This document shows positions 16,710 to 24,430 of a DNA stretch of 64,000 bases, one piece after another. The stretch is from the NCBI GenBank assembly GCA_947631575.1, contig CANRLW010000002.1, positions 62,001 through 126,000 of the forward strand, given 5' to 3'. Both the position numbers and the translations under genes were made by a program. The DNA comes from an uncultured Clostridia bacterium (GTDB taxonomy: Bacteria; Bacillota; Clostridia; Oscillospirales; Ruminococcaceae). The notes beneath the pieces were generated by a model. The model made no database searches. It was not told the DNA's origin and saw nothing but the letters and a program-made list of their open reading frames with translations. Each line of letters begins with the position of its first letter. Position 1 is the first letter of the stretch.

Positions 16710-17564
16710 TCATGTTATACCGCATTCATACGTCATTATCACCACATAGTCGGCGTATTGTCCCTGTACGGGATAATCGTGAGATTCGTAGAGTATTCCG
16801 GGCTGGTCGGCACGGTATTTGGGCGCTACGGCAGTTATAAGCACATAATTTCCTCTGTGAAGTCTGTCGGAAAGCTCGCCGAGAAACTCGTTGTATATCT
16901 CCCTATCCTCGGGCGCAATGTATTCCATATCAAGATTTACTCCGTAATATCCCTTTCTGTCAAGCTCGTACATTATAGAATCTATAAGTCGGCGCGTTGA
17001 AGAGCTGTCGGAAAGTATCTGCGAAAGCACCTCTGTAGAAAATGTCCCGTCATAAATATTTGTAACTACCATAAGCGGCATAACTGCACTTCTTACGGCG
17101 CTGTAAATAAGTTCTTCATCGGGCGGCGAAATAAGCTCTCCGCTGGGAGTTACAGAATATGAAAACGGGCTTAAAAACGTAAGAAACGGAACTGCGCAAT
17201 TAAGCGCTGTTTCGGTTATGTTGGGATAAGCATATCCGTTTGTAACGGCGGGTCTTCTTATAACATTGCTTGAAATGGGGATATTCACCGTTTCTCCTAT
17301 TCTTAAAGCTATGGGATTTATATCGGGGTTTGCGTTTAAAAGTTCTTCGAGCGGCACGTTAAACTCCTGAGCTATAGAATAAAGCGTCTGGTTTTCCTGC
17401 ACTCTGTATCTCATTATATCTGACATTATAACAAGGCTTTGACCTACGGCAAGCCCGCTGTTGAATCGTAAATTGTTGTCAGCAGCTATTCTGCCCGCAG
17501 GAATGGCAAACATCTGCGCAAGACCGCTCAGAGTATCTCCGCTTTTTACAGTGTAAATATACAT
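16710..17564 (-). pseudogene. N-terminal part of the split LysM-GH18 spore hydrolase (SleL/YaaH-like)
   Basis: This 5' piece codes for two LysM peptidoglycan-binding repeats (about residues 2-45 and 50-97) and most of a family 18 glycoside hydrolase barrel, including the catalytic DxE pair Asp212-Met-Glu214 (VNLDMEYIAPEDRE). After VVIMTYE at the core it runs into the element and stops four residues later (CGIT). ATG 17564 has GGAGGT seven bases upstream. SleL/YaaH-type enzymes are spore proteins that degrade cortex peptidoglycan as N-acetylglucosaminidases during germination. Here the enzyme would be cut short and lack the end of its barrel unless the element is removed. The open, undecayed reading frames on both sides argue against an old pseudogene. 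It sits 16 bases after an Amidase_6-type gene. Confidence 0.92.
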
Positions 17565-17580
17565 AAACAGCACCTCCAAA

Positions 17581-18096
17581 TCAATTCTCTACGGAAATTT
17601 CTTTTCTTGCTCCTATTATGTGTATAGGAAAAATATCCGCATAATTATAAGTAGACAATCTTCTGTTGCGCGAATCGTCCGTATGCGCACAGACAAAAAT
17701 GTTCTGAGGTATTTTAGGATATAAGACCGACGACACAATGACCGTATGATAAAATCTTCCCTGAGAGTTTATAAGCTGTATTATATCGCCGCGCTGTATT
17801 TCGGACAGTGTGCTTTCTTCGCCGTAAACTCCCGTGCCCCTGTTTGTAAGGAGAAATTCACGGAGAAAGTTTACTCCCGTCCAGGCGGGCGCTCTGTCGT
17901 CGGAGTTTATATAATACCAGCCGTTTTCCTGTGAATAATTCATCACTCCGCAGCCCGCATACAAACACTGTGAAATATAATTTGTACAATCTCCGCCGAT
18001 GTCCGAAAAATCATAAAACCGCGGGTTTCTTGCAAACGCCCAGTTCAGCGCATAGATAACCGCGGCACGACGGTCGTAAACCGTTTCTATAAGCAT
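17581..18096 (-). CDS. Amidase_6-type (putative amidase domain) protein
   Basis: The 171-aa protein matches the putative amidase domain family (PF12671) common in spore-forming Clostridia: YDRRAAVIYALNWAFARNP near residues 6-24, GDCTNYISQCLYAGCG near 34-49 with the candidate nucleophile Cys, WTGVNFLREFL near 69, a GDIIQL strand near 107, and FYHTVIVSSV with the candidate His near 118. There is no signal peptide. ATG 18096 is preferred because GAGGTG lies six bases upstream. It is the gene directly before the split LysM-GH18 gene, 16 bases away, so the two were probably one spore-wall operon. Substrate and timing are inferred from this neighbour. Confidence 0.78.
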   Translation of the reverse strand: MLIETVYDRRAAVIYALNWAFARNPRFYDFSDIGGDCTNYISQCLYAGCGVMNYSQENGWYYINSDDRAPAWTGVNFLREFLLTNRGTGVYGEESTLSEIQRGDIIQLINSQGRFYHTVIVSSVLYPKIPQNIFVCAHTDDSRNRRLSTYNYADIFPIHIIGARKEISVEN

Positions 18097-18331
18097 AAAA
18101 ATCACCTCTTACCCCAAACTATGCAGGAGGAAGGAGAAAGGTGACTGTAAACTGCAAGGGGGGAAATCTTTTGAAAAAGTTTTCCCCCTTGACCCCTTTT
18201 TAAAACTTCTATTTAACTTACTGTAAAGAAAAACATTTCCGCTTTCCTACCGCGCCGCAAGGCGCAGTATAAGAGCAGTTGTCAGTTGAAATAATTGACG
18301 GCGGAAATAGTTGACAATAAAAAGTAATGTA
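18097..18331. repeat. Palindromic spacer between 18.1 and 18.3 kb
   Basis: No gene is seen. The main feature is a long near-palindrome (about 18157-18190) of the form aaggggggaaatctttt/gaaaaagttttcccccttg, followed by accccttttt, closely like the palindromes at 2652-2685 and 19267-19292. A second short inverted repeat, gcgccgcaaggcgc, lies near 18253-18266. It probably ends the transcript of the gene upstream on the minus strand. Confidence 0.5.
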
Positions 18332-19150
18332 TTACTTATTCATCGGGAACTTGTCCTCGTTTATCCATGCCCATTGAACATTTTGGCGCTTGCCGGGCTT
18401 TCTACCCTTTTCGAGGAAGTAGGAAAGCGCTGTCATATATTGCTCAACGTCCGTGCAGACCATATACGAGGGATATTCTCCCTCAAAGAATTTCACGGGC
18501 TTTCGCGCCTTTGTGCCATTTCGCCAGCTTGCATAACCGCCTTCCTGCGAGGTGTGTGCATCATAGCTTATACGACAGCACCCCTCTCCGAAATTGAACC
18601 ACATCTCTTCGCCGTTGGTGTGTTGAATGATAAGGGCGTTCAGAGTGCCGTTTAAGAACACTTCTCGGAAATGCAAAAGTAGTTCTTTAACGCCGTTCGC
18701 CGAGAAATCATACATCTCGCGCTTTACGCCGCCATCGCGCGCTTTTTCCGTGACCCATATCGGTTCTTCGGGGAGCGCTTTTACTGCCGTAAATTTGCTT
18801 GTGTCAATGTGGAGCTTGCGTTTCGGAGTAACTTCAAAAAAGTAAATAAACAGGTTCGGGTATTTTTCCGACAGGAAATCGCTCTCGCCGTCGCTTTGCA
18901 TATTGTAAAGCGAAATCACCTCTTTTTTGCATTTCAGAGCGTTTTCTTTCGGTATATCCCAGCACATGAGGTCTTTTTTGCGCCCGTATATCTCCTCTTT
19001 CGTAAAGCCGTGAGCTGAAAGGCTTTGTACAACATTTGCCGTTACTCCCGCATACCAATTCATTTCTCCGTCAAAATACCTTCCGTATTTTATCTGTCCA
19101 AGTATCGTTTCAACAGTGTTTTCGCTGTAATTTCCGCGTCGCCAGATCAT
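18332..19150 (-). CDS. Conserved-looking hypothetical protein
   Basis: I do not assign this 272-aa protein to a family. It has no signal peptide or membrane segment and a normal soluble composition. Notable segments are KYGRYFDGEMNWYAGVTANV near residues 20-39, IWVTEKARDGGVKREMYDFS near 140, ALIIQHTNGEEMWFNFGEGC near 182-201, and the C-terminal TALSYFLEKGRKPGKRQNVQW. The last segment recalls the end of some Imm1-type immunity proteins, but that is not enough for a call. ATG 19150 is preferred over an earlier ATG at 19207 because GAGGGA lies just upstream. The gene stands alone between two palindromic spacers. Confidence 0.6.
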   Translation of the reverse strand: MIWRRGNYSENTVETILGQIKYGRYFDGEMNWYAGVTANVVQSLSAHGFTKEEIYGRKKDLMCWDIPKENALKCKKEVISLYNMQSDGESDFLSEKYPNLFIYFFEVTPKRKLHIDTSKFTAVKALPEEPIWVTEKARDGGVKREMYDFSANGVKELLLHFREVFLNGTLNALIIQHTNGEEMWFNFGEGCCRISYDAHTSQEGGYASWRNGTKARKPVKFFEGEYPSYMVCTDVEQYMTALSYFLEKGRKPGKRQNVQWAWINEDKFPMNK

Positions 19151-19266
19151 TTTAATCCCTCGCTTTAATGAACGAAAATGCCTTAACTCCGACATTTCCG
19201 CATTCAAATTTTTATCACATAATTACATTATACACTTAAATAATTTTTTCAAACGAAAAACATGAT

Positions 19267-19561
19267 TGGGGGAAAACTAAAGTTTTCCCCCAGAGCTTGT
19301 ATAAAAACCTATTTGTGGTTCTTTCTTTTCAAACGTAGTTTGTCTAAATTGCGTTCACTCGCCCTATCCCCCTGCCCCCTTCCCCGAAGGGGAAGGGGGA
19401 GAATGCGGGGCGCTGGCGCGCCCCGCGCCCTGCCTTGCGGGGACTCCGTCCCCGCAACCCCTGTTTGTAATGTAAGCATTGTCTGCCTGTGGTGAGTAAC
19501 CATACAACTCTGATTAGGCTTTTATATACAGTCTGTGGGGGAAAACTAAAGTTTTCCCCCA
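19267..19561 (+). repeat. Hairpin-flanked repeat element, copy 1
   Basis: A 243-bp unit (19293-19535) lies between two identical 26-bp palindromes, tgggggaaaactaaag and its continuation (19267-19292 and 19536-19561). The unit begins gagcttgtataaaaacc and ends ttttatatacagtctg, so its tips form an imperfect inverted repeat. Inside are cctatttgtggttctt, the palindrome cccccttccccgaaggggaaggggg and GC-rich hairpins (ggggcgctggcgcgcccc; ccttgcggggactccgtccccgc). Copies 2 and 3 lie at 22007 and 41960. Reading frames through it are artefacts of the repeat. Confidence 0.85.
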
Positions 19562-19592
19562 AAAAACCAAAAGTTTCCCTCTCAAAGCGAAT

Positions 19593-20240
19593 TTACTTCG
19601 CCGTAAATCCTTCCCAGTCTTTCAAGAAACGCTCAATGCCGTTGTCGGTAAGGGGGTGTTTAAGCATTTGCAGAAGAACTTTCATGGGAACAGTCGCAAT
19701 ATCACAGCCCATTCGCGCTGCCTGTGTAACGTGAATAGGATTGCGGATAGATGCCGCGATTATCTCGGTTTCAATCCCGCAGGCGTTGAAAATATCAACG
19801 ATCTCTTCTATAAGGCTCATGCCCTCCATGCCGATGTCGTCAAGTCTACCAAGAAACGGACTAACGAAAGTTGCGCCCGCTCTTGCCGCAAGGAGCGCCT
19901 GTGCCGCAGAAAATACGAGCGTTACATTGGTCTTAATTCCGAGTGCGGTAAGTTGTTTGCAGGCTTTAAGTCCCTCCTCGCACATCGGGAGCTTTATAAC
20001 GATATTCTTGTTTATCGCCGCAAGAGGCTTTGCCTCTTCAACCATTTTGTCGGCCTCGAGCGAAATGACCTCGGCGGAAATAGGTCCATCGACAATAGAC
20101 GCTATCTCAGTTACGACCTCTTTGAAATCCCTGCCCTCTTTTGCGATAAGAGAGGGGTTTGTGGTGACGCCGCAGATAATTCCCATATCGTTTGCGCGTC
20201 TTATCTCATCAACATTAGCGGTATCAATAAATAACTTCAT
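19593..20240 (-). CDS. Transaldolase-like fructose-6-phosphate aldolase (MipB/TalC type)
   Basis: The 215-aa length and sequence match the short transaldolase subfamily (FSA/TalC/MipB) that forms a class I Schiff base. Signatures are [16 protein letters not shown] at the N terminus, [13 protein letters not shown] near residues 25-37, the catalytic Lys in [12 protein letters not shown] near 85, [15 protein letters not shown] near 106, and [12 protein letters not shown] near 126. Members either cleave fructose 6-phosphate to dihydroxyacetone and glyceraldehyde 3-phosphate or act as true transaldolases; the sequence alone does not decide. It lies 22 bases after ridA on the same strand, and the unit ends at the hairpin of repeat copy 1. 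Confidence 0.92.
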   Translation of the reverse strand: MKLFIDTANVDEIRRANDMGIICGVTTNPSLIAKEGRDFKEVVTEIASIVDGPISAEVISLEADKMVEEAKPLAAINKNIVIKLPMCEEGLKACKQLTALGIKTNVTLVFSAAQALLAARAGATFVSPFLGRLDDIGMEGMSLIEEIVDIFNACGIETEIIAASIRNPIHVTQAARMGCDIATVPMKVLLQMLKHPLTDNGIERFLKDWEGFTAK

Positions 20241-20262
20241 AAATTTTCTCCTGTCATTTTTT

Positions 20263-20634
20263 TTAAACTTCGGCTATTACTTCGACCTCGCAGAGCGCAC
20301 CTTTCGGTATCTGCAAGCCGCCAACGCACGAGCGTGCGGGCTTTTCGGTGAAATACTCTGCATAAACGGCATTGAATGCCGCGAAGTCGTTTATGTCCTT
20401 TAAATAGCAGTTGGTTTTAACAACCTTTTCAAGCGACGAGCCTGCCGCTGTGAGAACAGCTTTCAGATTCTCGCAGACCTGCTTTGCCTGCGATTCAATA
20501 CCGCCCTCGACAAGGTTTCCCGTCTTTGGGTCAATGGGAATTTGCCCCGAAGTGTAAACAAGGTTTCCCGTGACCTTTGCCTGAACATAAGGTCCGATCG
20601 CCGCAGGGGCATTTTCGGTGTGAATTGTTTTCAT
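20263..20634 (-). CDS. ridA: RidA family enamine/imine deaminase
   Basis: RidA hydrolyses the reactive 2-aminoacrylate and related enamines released by pyridoxal-phosphate enzymes such as threonine dehydratase. The 123-aa protein has the trimeric YjgF/RidA signatures: [20 protein letters not shown] near residues 14-33, [23 protein letters not shown] near 56-78, and the closing [21 protein letters not shown] with the substrate-binding Arg near 103. It follows an ilvA-type gene by about 42 bases on the same strand. That pairing fits the chemistry exactly: IlvA makes the enamine and RidA removes it. Confidence 0.95.
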   Translation of the reverse strand: MKTIHTENAPAAIGPYVQAKVTGNLVYTSGQIPIDPKTGNLVEGGIESQAKQVCENLKAVLTAAGSSLEKVVKTNCYLKDINDFAAFNAVYAEYFTEKPARSCVGGLQIPKGALCEVEVIAEV

Positions 20635-20676
20635 AAAAAGTCCTCCTTAAATTAGTTTTTATATAAATTTCAGCCT

Positions 20677-21882
20677 TTACTTTATGTAGTCAACAAGCTT
20701 ATATCCCGCATTGATAAGCGCGTTTCTTATCTCCTCATAATGCTCGGAATTGCGGGTCTCAAGCTGAATACGCAAAAAACAGCCGTTGATGTCGGGGTTT
20801 TCGTCTGCGCGCTCGTGACGCACGGTCGTTACGTTTCCGCCAAGCTTTGCGATAATCTCGGATACTCCGAGGAGCTGTCCGGGCTTGTCCACAAGTTCAA
20901 TGTTCAGCATACCCGAACGTCCGCTCTTTACAAGACCTCTGCGGATAACGCGGTTTAATATTGTAACGTCAATATTGCCTCCCGAAACCACGCAGACAAC
21001 TTTTTTGCCCTTTACGGGAACTTTGTTGAACATAACTGCCGCCACGGAAACCGCTCCCGCGCCCTCGGCGATAAGTTTCTGCTGTTCGATAAGCGCGAGT
21101 ATTGCTCCCGAAATTTCGTCCTCGGTGACGGTAACTATTTCATCAACATACTTTTGACAAAGCTCAAAGGTGTTCTTTCCCGGCTCTTTTACGGCAATTC
21201 CGTCCGCAAGCGTCGCAACGCTGTCGAGGCGCTCGATCTTCTTATCGTTGATCGAATTGAACATTGAGGGCGCGCCTGCTGCCTGTACGCCGTAGACCTT
21301 TATTTTCGGATTCAACTGTTTTATTGCAAACGCAACTCCCGAAATAAGGCCGCCGCCGCCGATAGGAACTACTACCGCATCGACATCGGGCATATCATCG
21401 AGTATTTCAAGACCTATAGTGCCCTGTCCCGCAATAACGTTTTCATCATCAAACGGATGAATGAAAGTATAACCCTTTTCGTCGCGAAGGCTGAGTGCCT
21501 TATTATAAGCGTCGTCGTATACTCCGGGAACAAGGCAGACCTCCGCGCCGTAGCCTTTTGTCGCCTCGACCTTTGAAATAGGCGCGCCGTCGGGCAGGCA
21601 GATGAGCGACTTTATCCCCGCCTTTGTTGCCGCCAACGCAACGCCCTGCGCGTGGTTACCCGCAGAACAAGCTATAACGCCCTTTGCACGTTCTTCGGGT
21701 GTGAGCTGGGAGATCTTGTAATAAGCTCCGCGAACCTTAAATGAACCCGTAACCTGAAGATTTTCGGGCTTTAAATAAACCTCTGATTCGGGGTTTATCT
21801 TCGGGGAATTTATAAGGTCGGTATGGCGGATAACTTCCTTTAAGACATGAGATGCCTTATATATGCTGTCAAGTGTGAGCAT
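20677..21882 (-). CDS. ilvA: Threonine dehydratase (IlvA-type, with C-terminal ACT domain)
   Basis: This PLP enzyme deaminates threonine to 2-oxobutanoate. The protein is 401 aa: a fold type II PLP domain (about residues 1-315) with the Schiff-base Lys in TGSFKVRGAYYK near residue 50, ACSAGNHAQGVA near 73-84 and the phosphate loop PIGGGGLISG near 174, then one ACT-like domain (about 325-401). This length fits the catabolic/short biosynthetic type rather than the 510-aa E. coli IlvA. I chose ATG 21882 because AGGAGAGG precedes it by about 10 bases; an upstream ATG at 21918 has none. It is the first gene of ilvA-ridA-aldolase. Confidence 0.92.
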   Translation of the reverse strand: MLTLDSIYKASHVLKEVIRHTDLINSPKINPESEVYLKPENLQVTGSFKVRGAYYKISQLTPEERAKGVIACSAGNHAQGVALAATKAGIKSLICLPDGAPISKVEATKGYGAEVCLVPGVYDDAYNKALSLRDEKGYTFIHPFDDENVIAGQGTIGLEILDDMPDVDAVVVPIGGGGLISGVAFAIKQLNPKIKVYGVQAAGAPSMFNSINDKKIERLDSVATLADGIAVKEPGKNTFELCQKYVDEIVTVTEDEISGAILALIEQQKLIAEGAGAVSVAAVMFNKVPVKGKKVVCVVSGGNIDVTILNRVIRRGLVKSGRSGMLNIELVDKPGQLLGVSEIIAKLGGNVTTVRHERADENPDINGCFLRIQLETRNSEHYEEIRNALINAGYKLVDYIK

Positions 21883-21982
21883 TTTTTCAATTCCTCTCCT
21901 AAAATAATTTATTACCAAATTTCATTATACAACGATTGTTTGATTTTGTCAAGTAACAAAAAGCTTTGCATTGACAAAAAAA

Positions 21983-22270
21983 ATCCGCTGTCGTTAAACA
22001 GCGGATCAGATTGTATATAAATCTATTTGTGGTTCTTTTCAAACGTTGTTTTTCTAAATTACGCTCACTCGCCCTATCCCCCTGCCCTCTTCCCCGAAGG
22101 GGAAGGGGGAGAGATCGGGGCGCCGGCGCGCCCCGCGCCCTGCCTCGCGGGGACTCTGTCCCCGCAACCCCTGTTGGCAGTATACACATTGTCTGCCTTT
22201 GGTGAATACCCATACAACGCTGATTAGGCTTTATATACAGACCGTATCCGCTGTCATTAAAACAGCGGAT
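21983..22270 (+). repeat. Hairpin-flanked repeat element, copy 2
   Basis: The unit at 22007-22245 (239 bp) is a close relative of copy 1 and in the same orientation, from cagattgtatataaatc to tttatatacagaccgt. It is flanked by two copies of another hairpin, atccgctgtcgttaaacagcggat (21983-22006) and atccgctgtcattaaaacagcggat (22246-22270), which differ by one substitution and one inserted base. The flanking hairpin is unrelated to that of copy 1, so the hairpin belongs to the target and not to the element. This 415-base gap between ilvA and the CPBP gene holds no gene. Confidence 0.85.
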
Positions 22271-22297
22271 ATAAAACTTTTCATTTCTTATGCTTTG

Positions 22298-23278
22298 TTA
22301 CTTTTCTTTGAGTTTTATTGACACAAACAATGCCGCTATGCACAAAACTACAACTATCGTTGTGGCAATGCTGCCTTCAAGTCCGAACGCTCCTCCGCTT
22401 ATAAACGAGCTTGCGTCAGTCTGGTTAGCGGAAAGGACGGACGGCACTTCAGCCATACCGCTGACAGAAAGTCCGTAAAAATTGCCCTGGGTGAAATTCC
22501 AGACAGAATGGAACGCTCCCGCTATCCAGATGTTATTGAAACGTATCATTAAAAGCGCAGATAACACTCCGTACAAAAACAGGTTTATAAACGCAAGTAT
22601 TGAAATTCCGGGATTTGAGGCGTGCAAGACAGCAAAAACAAGCGAGCTTACTAAAACGCCGACCGCCAGCGAATATCTTCTGCTTATGCTAGACATCAGA
22701 TACCCGCGGCAGAAAACCTCCTCGCCCATTCCCTGTATAAGATAACCGAAGAAAAACAAAACGACTATACCTATCTTTGAAACGCTTTTCATATCGGGTG
22801 AAACGCCGTTAAGCTCTGTTCCGCCCATAAGCAGGGAGAGGAAAAATATCGCCGAAAAAACAGCCAACCCGCAGACTAATCCTATAAGATACTGCGGCAC
22901 AGCGCCCTTTTTCACAAAGCCCATAGAGCTTGCTTTGCGCTTTTCAAACATCTTACAGTAAACGATAGGGCATATTATCAGAAACACGTTTGAGTACAGC
23001 ATCGGGATAAGCACCCACAGCGACGACGTCATTGCTTTCATTGTCGCATCGTACATTTCCATAATGCCTTCGGGCGGATTTATAAGCAGGTCTCTGAGCA
23101 TAGGGTCATTCATAAAGCCGAACACCATACCCACGCTCTGGATTATCCCCATAAGTGTTTCAGCCGCAACGAAAACAACTATCGCAATGCCAAGCTCCGC
23201 GAAAATATTACGGCTCTTTTCGCCGAGGTCATTCATATAAGGCGGTTTTTTAATCAGCACTGTACGTTCTCCGTTCAT
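22298..23278 (-). CDS. CPBP-family intramembrane metalloprotease
   Basis: A 326-aa membrane protein with about eight hydrophobic segments. It carries the CPBP/Abi (CAAX-protease-like) motifs: the Glu pair and Arg in GMGEEVFCRGYLM near residues 185-197, a first His in FAVLHASNPG near 218, and a second in AGAFHSVWNFTQG near 260. These residues form the glutamate/histidine intramembrane active site of the Rce1-like proteases. In Firmicutes such proteins process peptides, modulate regulators or give bacteriocin immunity; the substrate here is unknown. Its first base overlaps the mbl stop region by one base, so it is co-transcribed with mbl. Confidence 0.85.
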   Translation of the reverse strand: MNGERTVLIKKPPYMNDLGEKSRNIFAELGIAIVVFVAAETLMGIIQSVGMVFGFMNDPMLRDLLINPPEGIMEMYDATMKAMTSSLWVLIPMLYSNVFLIICPIVYCKMFEKRKASSMGFVKKGAVPQYLIGLVCGLAVFSAIFFLSLLMGGTELNGVSPDMKSVSKIGIVVLFFFGYLIQGMGEEVFCRGYLMSSISRRYSLAVGVLVSSLVFAVLHASNPGISILAFINLFLYGVLSALLMIRFNNIWIAGAFHSVWNFTQGNFYGLSVSGMAEVPSVLSANQTDASSFISGGAFGLEGSIATTIVVVLCIAALFVSIKLKEK

Positions 23279-24294
23279 TACTTAAAGCTATAAAGCTGCA
23301 CCTGTTCAAATCCGTCAAGCAGTTCGTTTGACATTGTAAACGCAATATCAACGCCGCGAGCTACACATTCTATCGGATTATCAGCAACAAAGCACGGTGC
23401 GCCGACGTTTTCGCTTATAAGCTCGGGAAGTCCTCCGAGAAGTGCTCCTCCGCCTGTCAGCAATATCCCGTTTGAAAGTATATCTCCGACAAGCTCGGGC
23501 GGCGTGCTTTCAAGAACAAGCTTTACCTGCTCGACAATTTCCATTGCGTTTTCGTGGAGAGCCTCGTAGATATCCGTATCTGTTATCTCAACGCTTTCGG
23601 GAAGCCCTCTCAAAAGGTGTCTGCCGCGTATCGTCATTTTCTTCAAGCCCGTAGGCTTATACACATTCGCAAGCTCGAACTTTACCTTTTCAGCGGTTTT
23701 CTCACCTATGAGCATTTTATATTTCTGCGTTATATGGCGCACTATTGCCGCATCAAATTTATTTCCCGCCATTTTGACCGAGCGCGACTGGACAATGCCG
23801 TTAAAAGAAACTATAGCAACGTCCGACGTTCCGCCGCCTATATCGACGACCATTGTGCCGTTCGGCTTTGATATGTCAACGCCCGCTCCCAGAAGAGCCG
23901 CGATAGGTTCTTCTATCAAAAAGACCTTACGTGCTCCTGCGGAAAGCGCAGCCTCAACGACCGCCCTTCGCTCTACGTCCGTAACCGAGCTCGGAATGCA
24001 CAAAACTATCCTCGGCTTTACCATAAAGCCGCCGTTTACCATATTGATAAACTCTTTTATCATAGCCTGCGTCATGTCGTTGTCGGAAATAACTCCGTCT
24101 TTAAGCGGTCTTACCGCAACGATATATTCGGGCGTTCTGCCTATCATTTTATACGCCTCTTTGCCGACAGCAACGACTGCTTTCTTTTTGCGGTCATATG
24201 CAACGACCGACGGCTCGTTCAGAACGATTCCCTTTCCTGCGATAGTGATGATTATATTTGCTGTGCCAAGGTCTATTCCTATATCAAGTGACAT
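23278..24294 (-). CDS. MreB/Mbl-type rod-shape actin homologue
   Basis: This bacterial actin forms membrane-bound filaments that guide side-wall peptidoglycan synthesis. The 338-aa protein has the actin-fold nucleotide motifs: DIGIDLGTANIIITIAGKGI at residues 4-23, VVDIGGGTSDVAIVSF near 150-165, and LLTGGGALLGGLPEL near 280. The Firmicute pattern VVAVGKEAYKMIGRTPEYI near 40-58 is typical. It is not next to mreCD, which suggests an Mbl/MreBH-like paralogue rather than the mreBCD-operon copy. GGGAGAATG precedes the start. A CPBP protease gene is coupled downstream. Confidence 0.92.
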   Translation of the reverse strand: MSLDIGIDLGTANIIITIAGKGIVLNEPSVVAYDRKKKAVVAVGKEAYKMIGRTPEYIVAVRPLKDGVISDNDMTQAMIKEFINMVNGGFMVKPRIVLCIPSSVTDVERRAVVEAALSAGARKVFLIEEPIAALLGAGVDISKPNGTMVVDIGGGTSDVAIVSFNGIVQSRSVKMAGNKFDAAIVRHITQKYKMLIGEKTAEKVKFELANVYKPTGLKKMTIRGRHLLRGLPESVEITDTDIYEALHENAMEIVEQVKLVLESTPPELVGDILSNGILLTGGGALLGGLPELISENVGAPCFVADNPIECVARGVDIAFTMSNELLDGFEQVQLYSFK

Positions 24295-24376
24295 TTTTCA
24301 TTCTCCCAACTTTTGTCTTTATTATATTCAGTTTTACTTTCCTAATTCGTCCGTTCTTTTTCAAAAACAGATAAAT

Positions 24377-24411
24377 CCGCTCCGCAGGCGCTTTCTTTCG
24401 CTGCGGAGCGG
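24377..24411 (-). terminator. Terminator after the diguanylate cyclase gene
   Basis: An 11-pair perfect stem, ccgctccgcag (24377-24387) with ctgcggagcgg (24401-24411), lies between the cyclase stop and the mbl start. On the minus strand it is followed by a T-rich run, so it ends the cyclase transcript and isolates mbl. Confidence 0.75.
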
Positions 24412-24430
24412 CGCATTATACTTTTGCCGA

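Larger units (their letters stand above)
12793..16733. mobile_element. 3.93-kb serine-recombinase element inserted in a spore gene
   Basis: The element lies between two direct copies of the 11-bp core cattcatacgt (12793-12803 and 16723-16733), giving a 3930-bp unit. Just inside the cores the ends are imperfect inverted repeats (ataaatatgataacaataaag at the left; tataacatgataaaaaaag read inward from the right), as expected of the arms of large-serine-recombinase att sites. It encodes a 521-aa large serine recombinase, two Ser-rich lipoproteins and a 69-aa protein. It has no phage structural, replication or transfer genes. Excision at the core restores the interrupted LysM-GH18 gene in frame. 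This matches the plan of sporulation-intervening elements; excision itself is not shown by the sequence. Confidence 0.9.

Noticed and set aside
18116..18123. CATAGTTT (minus strand) as a sigma-K/E -10 box for the amidase-hydrolase operon, with an AC-type -35 at 16 bp
   Set aside because: The match is attractive for a spore operon, but the leader would be only about 10-15 nt and would cut into the ribosome site.
22011..22227. Open frames coding Arg/Pro/Gly-rich peptides in repeat copies 1 and 2
   Set aside because: They follow from the GC-rich palindromes of the repeat, occur in several frames and both strands, and have no ribosome sites.
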